64,000 bases of DNA, from contig NZ_JBGEDP010000001.1 in the NCBI RefSeq assembly GCF_041206865.1, positions 5,208,001 through 5,272,000 on the forward strand. Direction: 5' to 3'. The notes beneath the pieces were generated by a model that saw only the letters and a program-made list of their open reading frames with translations, was not told where the DNA came from and did not search any database. Positions 19,951 through 29,614 of this stretch are shown here, piece after piece (positions within the stretch are counted from its first letter, which is position 1; each line of letters begins with the position of its first letter). A program made the translations under genes and the position numbers. The DNA comes from Mycobacterium sp. HUMS_12744610. GTDB lineage: Bacteria; Actinomycetota; Actinomycetes; Mycobacteriales; Mycobacteriaceae.

Positions 19951-20664
19951 GTGTCAGAGGACCGTCTCTACTTCCGTCAACTGCTCTCCGGTCGCGACTT
20001 CGCCGCCGGCGATGTGGTCGCGACGCAGATGCGCAATTTCGCCTACCTGATCGGCGATCGACAGACCGGTGACTGCGTCGTCGTCGACCCGGCCTACGCC
20101 GCCGGCGACCTTGCCGACACGCTGGAGGCCGACGGCATGCACCTGTCCGGGGTCCTGGTCACCCACCATCATCCCGACCACGTGGGCGGTTCGATGATGG
20201 GCTTCGAGTTGAAGGGCCTGGCCGAGCTACTGGATCGCAAGGCCGTGCCCGTGCACGTGAACACCCATGAGGCACAGTGGGTCTCGCGCGTGACCGGGAT
20301 CGGGATGGGCGACCTGACCACCCATGAGGACCACGACAAGGTCACCGTCGGCGACATCGCGATCGAGCTGCTGCACACCCCGGGACACACGCCGGGCAGC
20401 CAGTGCTTCCTGCTCGACGGCCGACTGGTCGCCGGCGACACGTTGTTCCTGGACGGCTGCGGGCGCACGGACTTCCCCGGTGGAAACTCCGACGAGATGT
20501 ACCGCAGCCTGCAGCGGCTCGCCACGCTGCCCGGCGATCCGACGGTGTTTCCGGGGCACTGGTACTCGGCCGACCCGAGCGCATCGTTGTCGGAGGTCAA
20601 GCGTTCCAATTACGTGTACCGCGCCGCCGATCTCGAGCAGTGGCGAATGCTGATGGGCGGCTGA
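19951..20664 (+). CDS. Metallo-beta-lactamase-fold hydrolase, glyoxalase II-like (Rv0634c-like)
   Basis: A 237-residue MBL-fold enzyme, the same length as Rv0634c. The metal site THHHPDHVGG is complete, and later ligands are in HTPGHTPGSQCF, GDTLFLDGCGRTDFPGG and FPGHWY. The family includes glyoxalase II (S-lactoylglutathione hydrolase); in mycobacteria, which use mycothiol, the thioester substrate would differ. GTG start at 19951, with a TAGTCT -10-like hexamer only about a dozen bases upstream, so the message may be almost leaderless. Confidence 0.9.
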   Translation: MSEDRLYFRQLLSGRDFAAGDVVATQMRNFAYLIGDRQTGDCVVVDPAYAAGDLADTLEADGMHLSGVLVTHHHPDHVGGSMMGFELKGLAELLDRKAVPVHVNTHEAQWVSRVTGIGMGDLTTHEDHDKVTVGDIAIELLHTPGHTPGSQCFLLDGRLVAGDTLFLDGCGRTDFPGGNSDEMYRSLQRLATLPGDPTVFPGHWYSADPSASLSEVKRSNYVYRAADLEQWRMLMGG

Positions 20665-20710
20665 GCGACACCGCGGCGCGCGATCCCGTCGAAGAGTTCC
20701 CCGGTCGGCG

Positions 20711-21340
20711 GTGTCCGGAAGCATTTACGATCGACCCGGCGAACGACGGTTCTCCTTCCCCAAACCGCCGACTGTGGCCGAATACGAGAATGCCGCCGAC
20801 GGCCATGCCAACGTCGTGGAATTGCAACTGCCGCGGGAGTTGCCCGTACTCGCCCCGGGCCAGGAGTGGCGGATGGTGTGGGATTCGGCGCTCGACCTTG
20901 CCGAGATCGGGCACGGCATCGAGTCGCGCGGCACCGGCACCGTGACCTACAACGACCGTCCCGAACGGCCGGCCGCGCGGCTGGCGGCTGCGGCAGCCCC
21001 ATCGGGTGCCGCTGGAAACGAGGGTGGAGCTGGACTGGGACGCCCTGCCCCCCGTTCAGCGGATCGAACTGCTGACGACGCACGACCCGGCGAAGCGGGA
21101 GAAGCAGAAGCTGGAGTTGCTGCGCGGTCTCTTGACCTAACTCCCACTATGCGAGCAAGAAGACGCGGCCCGAGGTGTTCCGCGACGGGATCGAACGGAT
21201 CAACGGCGCCGTGTGCGAGACCCAGGACAGGTGGCGTCCCCGACAGCTCGACCAGCCCCCCGACGTCAGCCTGCGCTGGGGCGACGCCGGGACGAACTGG
21301 GCAGGCACCGCGGTCAGCACGTGTGACACCCGGTCCGACG
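20711..21340 (+). pseudogene. Frameshifted conserved gene (Rv0633c position)
   Basis: Three frames hold successive parts of one likely protein. From 20711 it reads FSFPKPPTVAEYENAADGH, LPRELPVLAPGQEWRMVWDS and IESRGTGTVTYNDRPE. Near 20980 the coherent sequence jumps frame to PLETRVELDWDALPPVQRIE and KREKQKLELLRGLLT and stops at about 21140. A third frame then gives KKTRPEVFRDGIERINGAV and ETQDRWRPRQLDQPP. Both changes look like small indels, so the protein is probably not made whole. The family is unrecognised. It lies between glyoxalase II and echA3, the place of Rv0633c. Confidence 0.6.
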
Positions 21341-21400
21341 GGGCGCTCGACGGTCGATCTGATTCAATCGACTCCGCTGTCCGTATCGAAGGAGCACCCA

Positions 21401-22096
21401 GTGAGCGGCCCGGTCGTCTACAGCCTCGAGGATTCCGTCGCCGTCATCCGGATGGATGACGGCAAGGTCAACGCGCTGGGCCCGGCGATGCAGCAGGCGA
21501 TCGGCGAGGCGATCGACCGGGCCGACCGGGAGAACGCCGGGGCGGTGGTGATCGCCGGCAACGACCGGGTCTTCAGTGGCGGCTTCGATTTGAAGATCCT
21601 CACTTCCGGCGAGGTGCAACCGGCGATCGACATGCTGCGGGGCGGCTTCGAACTGGCGCATCGGCTGCTGTCCTACCCGAAGCCGGTGGTGATGGCCTGC
21701 ACCGGCCACGCCATCGCGATGGGGGCCTTCCTGCTGTCCTCCGGCGACCACCGCGTGGCCGCCCACGCCTACAACATCCAGGCCAACGAGGTCGCAATCG
21801 GCATGACCATCCCGTATGCGGCCCTCGAGATCATGAAGCTGCGGCTGACGCGTTCGGCGTACCAGCAGGCCACCGTCCTGGCCAAGACGTTCTTCGGAGA
21901 GACCGCGCTGGCAGCCGGCTTCGTCGACGAGATCGTGCTGCCCGAGATGGTGCTCAGCCGCGCCCGGGAAGCCGCGCGCGAATTCGCCGGCCTGCACCAG
22001 CGGGCCCACGCCGCGACCAAGTTGCGCGCCCGCGCCGATGCGCTACAGGCCATTCGCGCCGGGATCGACGGGATCGAAGCCGAGTTCGGGCTGTAG
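21401..22096 (+). CDS. echA3: Enoyl-CoA hydratase/isomerase family protein EchA3
   Basis: A 231-residue crotonase-fold protein, the same length as M. tuberculosis EchA3. The CoA-binding and oxyanion segments are NDRVFSGGFDLKIL and GHAIAMGAFLLSSGDHRVAA, and ANEVAIGMTIPYAALE supplies the second half of the active site. It is expected to act in acyl-CoA (beta-oxidation type) metabolism. The GTG at 21401 has AAGGAG seven bases upstream, which decides the start over the much longer upstream frame. A strong terminator follows. Confidence 0.92.
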   Translation: MSGPVVYSLEDSVAVIRMDDGKVNALGPAMQQAIGEAIDRADRENAGAVVIAGNDRVFSGGFDLKILTSGEVQPAIDMLRGGFELAHRLLSYPKPVVMACTGHAIAMGAFLLSSGDHRVAAHAYNIQANEVAIGMTIPYAALEIMKLRLTRSAYQQATVLAKTFFGETALAAGFVDEIVLPEMVLSRAREAAREFAGLHQRAHAATKLRARADALQAIRAGIDGIEAEFGL

Positions 22097-22116
22097 GACT
22101 GCGGCTTGTGAGGAAA

Positions 22117-22141
22117 GGGGCGGCTGCGGGGCAGCCGCCCC
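22117..22141 (+). terminator. Terminator after echA3
   Basis: A perfect 11-bp stem (GGGGCGGCTGC / GCAGCCGCCCC) with a 3-base loop lies 20 bases after the echA3 stop. It lacks a U-tract. Confidence 0.65.
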
Positions 22142-22276
22142 CAACCACCTCCTCCGTCAAGAAGTCTGGCACGTCGGCGCGATCTCGTCACGCCACCCGG
22201 CGTATCCCTCGACGGGCGGCGAACACGTCAGGGGAGGCGGAAATGAGGAGGGGGACGGATGTGGCCTGCCCGGCAC

Positions 22277-22732
22277 TCAGTCCTCCGCTGAAACCCATTG
22301 GTATGGGAGGAATTTGCCGTCGAACGTCACGACGACGCGGTCCCCGGACGGGTGCGGTTTCTTGTGCAGGTCGACGCTGAAGTTGATCGCGCTCATGATC
22401 CCGTCGCCGAACTGCTCGTGGATCAGCTCCTTGAGGGCGCCGCCGTACACCTGCAGCGCCTCGTAGAAGCGGTAGATCGTCGGGTCGGTCGGCACCGCGG
22501 TCGGGAGCCCGCCGCGCATCGGCGGAGCGGCCAGCACCGGCACCGCCGATGCGTCCAGGCCGAGCATCTCCACCAGGATTTCGCCGAACTCGGCGGGCAC
22601 CGGCTGCTGGCCGAGCAGGGCGGACGTGGTCCACACGACCGGTCTGCCGATGGCGTCGGCCAACTGCTGCCAGCTCAGGCCCCGCGCCAGGCGGGCCAGG
22701 ACGATCTGTTCGGTGAGTTCGTGTCGGTTCAT
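22277..22732 (-). CDS. cynS: Cyanate hydratase (cyanase)
   Basis: A 151-residue cyanase, which converts cyanate and bicarbonate to ammonia and CO2. The N-terminal helical region starts MNRHELTEQIVLARLARGLS. The catalytic domain contains PTIYRFYEALQVYGGALKE and GIMSAINFSVDL. Arg88, Glu91 and Ser114 have the same spacing as the E. coli triad Arg96, Glu99 and Ser122, so it should be active. No cyanate transporter or carbonic anhydrase is next to it. It sits between echA3 and recC, which I remember as adjacent in M. tuberculosis, so it is probably an insertion here or a loss there. Confidence 0.93.
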   Translation of the reverse strand: MNRHELTEQIVLARLARGLSWQQLADAIGRPVVWTTSALLGQQPVPAEFGEILVEMLGLDASAVPVLAAPPMRGGLPTAVPTDPTIYRFYEALQVYGGALKELIHEQFGDGIMSAINFSVDLHKKPHPSGDRVVVTFDGKFLPYQWVSAED

Positions 22733-22784
22733 GGCCCCAGCATGCACTCCCGCGACCGGCGCGCGGGCGGCGAAGCGGGCGTAC

Positions 22785-23010
22785 GCTGCCCCCCGTCGGA
22801 GCATGGCCAATCCCTGCCCGCGGGCGAGGAACAGCGCCGTCTCCTGCCCGCCCACGGCGGCCACCGGCACGATCGGCACGCCGGTCGCGCGCGCCAGCCG
22901 CACGAAGCCCATCCGGCCGCCCAAGTCGACGACGCGCTGTTGCCACCACGGGCGGTACACCTCGTAGTCCCCCCGGCGCCGTCGATCCCCGTGGGGCAGA
23001 ACCTCCCCGC
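22785..23010 (-). pseudogene. Fragment of a lysophospholipid (PlsC-type) acyltransferase
   Basis: In the cynS frame, just upstream of it, the minus strand reads GDYEVYRPWWQQRVVDLGG, RMGFVRLARATGVPIVPVAA and GGQETALFLARGQGLAMLRR. This is the middle segment of a mycobacterial PlsC-like acyltransferase. The catalytic HxxxxD part and the C-terminus are absent, and recC starts on the other strand just beyond. It is a decayed remnant. Confidence 0.7.
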
Positions 23011-23041
23011 CGTGTCGGCGCCGGCAGCTAATGTGCAGCCG

Positions 23042-26000
23042 ATGGCGCTTCATCTGCACCGTGCCGGGCGCACCGACCTGCTGGCCGACGGGCTCGCGGC
23101 CCTGCTGGCCGACCCGTTGCCGGACCCGTTCGCCGAGGAGCTGGTGCTGGTGCCGGCCCGGGGCGTGGAACGCTGGCTGAGCCAGCGGCTCTCGCGCGTG
23201 CTGGGCCGCAGGCCGGGTCGCGGCGACGGGGTGTGCGCCGCGGTCGCGTTCCGCAGCCCCGGCGCGCTGGTCGCCGAGCTCTGCGGAGTCCCCGGCCGCG
23301 CCGACGACGATCCGTGGTCGCCGGAGGCGATGACCTGGCCGCTGCTGCAGGTGATCGACTGCTCGCTGGACGAGCCGTGGTGCCGGACCCTGGCAACGCA
23401 TCTGGGCCACTTCGACACCGACGAGATGGAGGCCGAACTGCGCCGGGCCCGCCGCTACGCGGTGGCGCGCCGGCTGGCCGGCCTGTTCGCCTCCTACGCC
23501 CGGCAACGTCCACGGCTGCTGGCCGGGTGGCTGCACGGCGGCGCCGGCGACGTGGAGGCCGACCTGGCCTGGCAGCCGCAGCTGTGGCGGGCACTGGTGG
23601 CCGTCGCGCCGGCCGATCCCCCGCACGTCCGGCACGAGAAGACGGTGGCCCGGCTGCGCGCGGGCCCGGCCGACCTGCCGGCCCGGTTGTCGCTGTTCGG
23701 GCACACCCGGCTGGCGCGCACCGACATCGAACTGCTCGGGGCGCTGTCCGCCCACCACGACCTGCACCTGTGGCTGCCGCACCCCAGCGACCCGCTGTGG
23801 CGGGCACTCGACGGGCTGCACGGCGTGGTGCCCCGCCGCGAGGACGGCAGCCGCGGCGCGGCGCACCACCCGCTGCTCGAGACGCTGGGGCGCGACCTGC
23901 GCGAGCTTCAGCGCTCGCTGCCCGCCGACCCGGCCACCGACGAATTCCTGGGCACCGCAACCAGATCCGACACCCTGCTGGGCTGGCTGCAATCCGACAT
24001 CGAGGCCAACGCGCTCCGGCCCGGGGGACGCGCGCTGCGCCCCGGCGATCGCTCGGTGCAGGTGCACGCCTGTCACGGCCCGGCCCGTCAGATCGACGTG
24101 CTGCGCGAGGTGCTGCTGGGCCTGCTCGACGACGACCCGACCCTGCAGCCCCGCGACATCGTGGTGATGTGCCCGGACATCGAGAGCTACGCGCCGTTGT
24201 TCGTCGCCGGCTTCGGGCTCGGCGAAGCGGCGGGCCAGGGCCACCCGTCGCACCAGCTACGGGTCAGGCTGGCCGACCGTGCGCTGACCCAGACCAACCC
24301 GCTGCTCGGCGTCGCCGCCGAACTGCTCGCCCTCGCCGGCACCCGGGCCACCGCCGGCCAGGTGCTCAACCTCGCGCAGGCCGCCCCGGTGCGCGCGCGG
24401 TTCGGGCTCACCGACGAGGACCTCGACGCGATCACCGACTGGGTGCGCGAATCCAACATCCGATGGGGTTTCGACCAGCAGCACCGCCGGCCGTACGGGC
24501 TCGGCCACGTCGTGCACAACACCTGGCGTTTCGGCCTGGACCGCGTCCTGACCGGTGTGGCCATGTCCGACGACTCGCGGGCGTGGCTGGACACCGCGCT
24601 GCCGCTCGACGACGTCGGCAGCAACGAGGTGGAATTGGCCGGGCGGCTGGCCGAATTCGTCGGGCGGCTGCACCACGTCACCGAAAACCTCAGTGGCACC
24701 AAGCCGTTGACCGGCTGGCTGGACGCGCTGACCGAGGGAGTCGGCATGCTGACCCGCCCCGCGGAGACCTGGCAGGAACCCCAGCTGCAGCGGGAGTTCT
24801 CGGAGGTGTTGCGGCAGGCAGGTTCTCGTGGTTCGACGCCGCTGCTGCTGGCCGACGCCCGCGCCCTGCTCGATCAGCACCTGGCCGGGCGGCCCACCCG
24901 GGCCAACTTCCGCACCGGCACGCTGACCGTGTGCACCATGGTGCCGATGCGCTCGGTGCCGCACCGGGTGGTATGCCTGGTCGGGCTCGACGACAAGGTG
25001 TTCCCCCGCCATCACGTCCCCGACGGCGACGACGCGCTGGACCGTGACCCGCGGACCGGCGAGCGCGATATCCGTTCGGAGGACCGGCAGTTGCTGCTCG
25101 ACGCCATCGGCGCGGCCACCGAAACCCTGGTGATCACCTACACCGGCGCCGACGAGCACACCGGCCACCCGTGCCCGCCGGCGGTGCCGCTGGCCGAGGT
25201 GCTCGACGCGCTGGACCGGACGACGCAGGCGCCGGTGCGCGAGCAGGTCGTGACCCGTCATCCGCTGCAGCCCTTCGACGTCCGGAACGTCAGGCCGGGC
25301 GACCTGGTTCCCGGCCGGCCGTTCACGTTCGACCCCGCCGCACTGGCAGCGGCCGAAGCCGCGGCCGGGAAGCGCTGTGCGCCAACTGGTTTCATCAGCG
25401 GTCCGCTGCCGGCGGTGTCTCCCACCGACGTCTCGCTGGCCGACCTGCTGGATTTCTTCAAAGACCCGGTCAAGGGGTTCTTCCGCGCGCTGGACTGCAC
25501 GCTGCCGTGGGACGTCGACACCGTCGAGGACGCGATGCCGGTGGAGATCGACGCGCTCGAGGAGTGGACGGTCGGCGAGCGGATGCTGCGCGACATGCTG
25601 CACGGCATGCATCCGGACGCCGCGGCCAATGCCGAGTGGCGTCGCGGGACGCTGCCACCGGGCCGGCTCGGCATGCGCAAGGCGACGGAGATCCGCGACC
25701 GCGCGCACGACCTGGCGGTGGAGGCACTGCGGTATCGCGACGGCGACGACGACGCGCACGACGTCGACGTCGCCCTGGGCGGCGGCCGCCGGCTCACCGG
25801 CACGCTCACACCGGTTTTCGGCCCGCGCTCGGTGGCGGTGAGCTACTCGAAGCTGGCGCCCAAGCACGTGCTGGTGTCGTGGATCGGATTGGTCGCGCTG
25901 GCGGCGCAGCGGCCGGGGGGCCGCTGGACGGCGCTGTGCATCGGCCGCGGTAAGAGCAAGAACCGGATCGCGCAACGGCTTTTCGTGCCACCGCCGGACC

Positions 26001-26335
26001 CGGTGGGGGTGCTGCGCGACCTGGTGGCGCTCTACGACACGGGTCGGCGGGAGCCGCTGCCGCTGCCGTTGAAGACGTCCTGCGCGTGGGCCGAGGCCCG
26101 CCGCGACGGCGAGGATCCCCGCGCGGCCGCCCAGGACAAGTGGCGCAGCACGGGCTTTCACCCCGGCGACGACGCCGAGCGGGCACACGTGCGGGTGTGG
26201 GGCAAGGGCGCGCCGCTCTCGGTGCTGCTGGGCGCGCCCCGCCCGGGCGAGGAGGCACCCGGCGAGGACACCCGGCTGGGCGCGCTGGCGGCGCGGGTGT
26301 GGCTGCCCCTGCTGGCCGGCGAGAGGAACCCGTGA
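23042..26335 (+). CDS. recC: Exonuclease V subunit RecC
   Basis: A 1097-residue RecC, the same length as M. tuberculosis RecC. RecC is the inactive helicase-like subunit that splits DNA and recognises recombination signals in RecBCD. Recognisable stretches are VLVPARGVERWLSQRLSRVL, VHACHGPARQIDVLREVLLG, RDIVVMCPDIESYAPL and VVCLVGLDDKVFPRH. The start at 23042 (MALHLHRAGRTDLLADGL) is chosen by length and family; the frame is open far upstream only by chance. The stop overlaps the recB start (TGATG). Confidence 0.95.
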   Translation: MALHLHRAGRTDLLADGLAALLADPLPDPFAEELVLVPARGVERWLSQRLSRVLGRRPGRGDGVCAAVAFRSPGALVAELCGVPGRADDDPWSPEAMTWPLLQVIDCSLDEPWCRTLATHLGHFDTDEMEAELRRARRYAVARRLAGLFASYARQRPRLLAGWLHGGAGDVEADLAWQPQLWRALVAVAPADPPHVRHEKTVARLRAGPADLPARLSLFGHTRLARTDIELLGALSAHHDLHLWLPHPSDPLWRALDGLHGVVPRREDGSRGAAHHPLLETLGRDLRELQRSLPADPATDEFLGTATRSDTLLGWLQSDIEANALRPGGRALRPGDRSVQVHACHGPARQIDVLREVLLGLLDDDPTLQPRDIVVMCPDIESYAPLFVAGFGLGEAAGQGHPSHQLRVRLADRALTQTNPLLGVAAELLALAGTRATAGQVLNLAQAAPVRARFGLTDEDLDAITDWVRESNIRWGFDQQHRRPYGLGHVVHNTWRFGLDRVLTGVAMSDDSRAWLDTALPLDDVGSNEVELAGRLAEFVGRLHHVTENLSGTKPLTGWLDALTEGVGMLTRPAETWQEPQLQREFSEVLRQAGSRGSTPLLLADARALLDQHLAGRPTRANFRTGTLTVCTMVPMRSVPHRVVCLVGLDDKVFPRHHVPDGDDALDRDPRTGERDIRSEDRQLLLDAIGAATETLVITYTGADEHTGHPCPPAVPLAEVLDALDRTTQAPVREQVVTRHPLQPFDVRNVRPGDLVPGRPFTFDPAALAAAEAAAGKRCAPTGFISGPLPAVSPTDVSLADLLDFFKDPVKGFFRALDCTLPWDVDTVEDAMPVEIDALEEWTVGERMLRDMLHGMHPDAAANAEWRRGTLPPGRLGMRKATEIRDRAHDLAVEALRYRDGDDDAHDVDVALGGGRRLTGTLTPVFGPRSVAVSYSKLAPKHVLVSWIGLVALAAQRPGGRWTALCIGRGKSKNRIAQRLFVPPPDPVGVLRDLVALYDTGRREPLPLPLKTSCAWAEARRDGEDPRAAAQDKWRSTGFHPGDDAERAHVRVWGKGAPLSVLLGAPRPGEEAPGEDTRLGALAARVWLPLLAGERNP

Positions 26336-29300
26336 TGGACCGCTTCGACCTGATGGGTGCGCTGCCGCCCGAGGCCTCCACCACCGTGCTGGAGGCCAGC
26401 GCCGGCACCGGAAAGACGTTCGCGCTGGCGGGGCTGGTGACCCGCTATCTCGCCGAGACCGGCGCGACACTCGACGAGATGCTGCTGATCACCTTCAACC
26501 GCAACGCCAGCCGGGAACTGCGCGACCGGGTGCGCGACCAGATCGTGAAGGCGATCGCCGCGCTGGCGGGCCGGGTGCCGCCCGGCAGCGATCTGGTCGC
26601 CCACCTGGTGGGCGTCGATGCCGGCGAGCGCGCCCTGCGGCGGGCGCGGCTGCGCGACGCGCTGGCGAACTTCGACGCGGCCACCATCGCCACGACGCAC
26701 GAGTTCTGCGGCGCGGTGCTGAAATCCCTCGGCGTCGCCGGCGACACCGCCATCGGCGTCCGGTTGCAGGAGAACCTCGACGACCTGATCCGTGAGATCG
26801 TCGACGATCTCTACCTCGCGGAGTTCGGCCGTCAAGAGGGCGACCCGCTGCTGAAATACCAGGAGGCGCTGGGCCTGGCCCGCACCGTGGTGGGCGACCC
26901 GTGCGCGCAGCTGCGCCCGCTCGATCCCGAGCCGGGCGGGGCGGCCGAGGTACGGCTGCGCTTCGCCGCCGCCGTCGGGGTCGAGCTCGAACACCGCAAG
27001 CGCCGGTTGCGCATCCTCAGCTACGACGACCTGCTCACCCGGCTCGCGAAGGCGCTCGACGCACCGGACTCCCCGGCTCGCGACCGGATGCGGCGACGCT
27101 GGCGGATCGTGCTGGTCGACGAGTTCCAGGACACCGACCCCGTCCAGTGGCGGGTGCTCGAGTGCGCGTTCGCCGGGCGCGCCACGCTGATCCTGATCGG
27201 CGACCCGAAACAGGCCATCTACGGCTTCCGCGGCGGCGACATCTACACCTACCTCAGGGCGGCCCGCAGCGCCGGGGCGCGCTACACGCTGGACGTCAAC
27301 TGGCGCAGCGACAAGGTCCTCGTCGACAGCCTGCAGACCGTGCTGCGCGGCGCGACGCTGGGCCACCCGGACATCGTCGTGCGCGACATCCGCGCCCACC
27401 ACGACGGGCACCGGCTGGCCGGCGCACCGCACAACGCGCCGTTTCGGCTGCGCGTCGTCACCCGCCCCGCCCTGGGCTACACCGGCACCGACACCATCCC
27501 GATCGACGCGCTGCGCGGCCACATCCCGAAAGACCTGGCCGCCGACATCGCGGCCCTGCTGGCCGGGGAGGCGACCTATGACGGGAGGCCCGTCGGGGCG
27601 GGTGACATCGCGGTGATCGTCGAGCGGCACGAGGACGCGCGCGCGTGCCGTGACGCGCTGGCCGGCGCGGGCGTGCCGGCCGTCTACACCGGCGACACCG
27701 ATGTCTTCAAGTCCCGGGCCGCCGAAGACTGGCTGTGCCTGCTGGAGGCCTTCGACGCGCCGCAGCGCAGCGGACTGGTCCGCGCCGCGGCCTGCACGAT
27801 GTTCTTCGGTGCGACCGCCGAAAACCTTGCCGCCGAGGGTGATGCGTTGACCGACCGGGTGGCCGGCACGTTGCGCGAATGGGCCGACCACGCCCGCCGA
27901 CGCGGGGTGGCGGCGGTGTTCGAGGCCGCGCAACTGGCCGGCCTGGGCCGTCGCGTGCTGGGCGAGCGCGGCGGTGAACGCCACATGACCGATCTGGCCC
28001 ACATCGCGCAGTTGCTGCACGAGACGGCGCACCGCGAGCACCTGGGCCTGCCCGCGCTGCGGGACTGGCTGCGGCGTCACTGCGACGCCCGCAGGGGCGT
28101 CGCCGAACGCGACCGCCGCCTCGACAGCGACGCCGCGGCCGTGCAGATCATGACGGTGTTCGTGGCCAAGGGTCTGCAGTTTCCGATCGTGTACCTGCCG
28201 TTCACGTTCAACCGCTACGTCGGCACCGGCGACATCCTGCTCTATCACGACCACGACGACGCCCGCTGCCTGTACGTCGGCGGCAAGAGCCGCGGCCCGC
28301 AACGCCAGGCGGTCGAGGAGTTGCACCGCACCGAGGAAGCGCGCGCCAACATCCGGCTCACCTACGTCGCGCTCACCCGGGCATGCTCCCAGGTGGTGGC
28401 ATGGTGGGCGCCGACCCGCGACGAGGTCAACGGCGGCCTCTCGCGGCTGTTGCGGGGTCGCGCCCCGAACGATGCGGAGGTGCCGGACCAGTGCGCACCG
28501 CGGATCAGCGACGCGGACGCCTGGGCGGTGTTCAGGCGCTGGGAGGCCGCGGGCGGCCCGTCGGTGGAGGAGTCCGAGATCGTCACGGCCGCCGCGGCCC
28601 GAAGTCCGGTCCGCGCAGGGGACTTGGCGGTGCGTCACTTTCACCGGACGATCGACACCGCGTGGCGGCGCACGTCGTATTCGGCGCTGGTGCGCGGGGC
28701 CGAGGTGCTCGGCGTGGCGAGCGAGCCCGAGACCGGCGCGCGACGACGAGGTGGACGCGGTCGTCGTCACGGTGCCCGGCGCCGGCGGCGCCGGGGATCC
28801 GGCCTCCCCGCTGGCCGCGATGCCGGCCGGGGCGGCGTTCGGCTCGCTGGTGCACGCGGTGCTCGAGACGGCCGACCCGTCGGCGCCCGACCTGGCCGCC
28901 GAGCTGACGGAGCAGGTGCGGCGGCAGTCGGCGTGGTGGCCGGTCGACGCCGACGCCGACGCACTGGGCGCCGCGCTGGTGCCGATGCACGACACGCCGT
29001 TGGGACCGCTGGCCCCCGGCGCGACGTTGCGGCGGATCGGGGTGCGGGACCGCCTGCGGGAGATGGACTTCGAGATCCCGCTGGCCGGGGGCGACCTGCG
29101 CGGCGGTGCCCCCGATGTCCACCTGCGCGACGTGGGTGAGCTGCTGGGCGAGCACCTGGACGCCGCCGACCCGTTGGCGGCCTACGCCGACCGCCTGATG
29201 TCGGCGGGGTGGGGGGCGCAGCCGCTGCGCGGGTACCTGGCGGGCTCGATCGACGCGGTGCTGCGGCTGCCCGGGCAGCGGTACCTGGTCGTCGACTACA

Positions 29301-29614
29301 AGACCAACCAGCTGGGCGACAGCGCCTCCGACTACGGGTTCGCGCGGCTGGCCGAGGCGATGCTGCATTCGGACTACCCACTGCAGGCGCTGCTGTATGT
29401 CGTTGTTGCGCACCGTTTTCTGCGGTGGCGCCTGCCCGGCTACGACCCCCGGACGCACCTGGGCGGGGTGCTGTACCTCTACGTGCGGGGCATGTGCGGA
29501 GTGGACACCCCGGTGGTCGACGGGCACCCGTGCGGCGTCTTCAGCTGGCGGCCACCGGCCGGGCTGGTGACCGCGCTGTCGGATCTGCTCGACGAGGGGA
29601 GGCGGGCCGCGTGA
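26335..29614 (+). pseudogene. recB: Exonuclease V subunit RecB, interrupted by one frameshift
   Basis: RecB is the 3'-5' helicase and nuclease of RecBCD. The helicase part is intact to about residue 800: Walker A EASAGTGKTFALAG, LLITFNRNASRELRDRV, VDEFQDTDPVQWRV, IGDPKQAIYGFRGGDIYTY, TVFVAKGLQFPIVYLP and RLTYVALTRA. Near base 28738 the conserved sequence changes frame (from SEPETGA to DDEVDAVVVTVPG). The remaining ~290 residues, with the nuclease motif YLVVDYKTN, run to 29614. The two parts sum to about 1093 residues, the length expected for mycobacterial RecB. One extra base in a GC-rich stretch explains it. It may be a real mutation or an assembly error. Confidence 0.88.

Noticed and set aside
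22277..24253. Long minus-strand frame extending upstream of cynS into recC
   Set aside because: Only the cyanase part and the acyltransferase fragment are protein-like; the rest is antisense to recC.
26158..28995. 945-residue minus-strand open frame across recB
   Set aside because: Antisense to intact RecB helicase motifs; no recognisable family.
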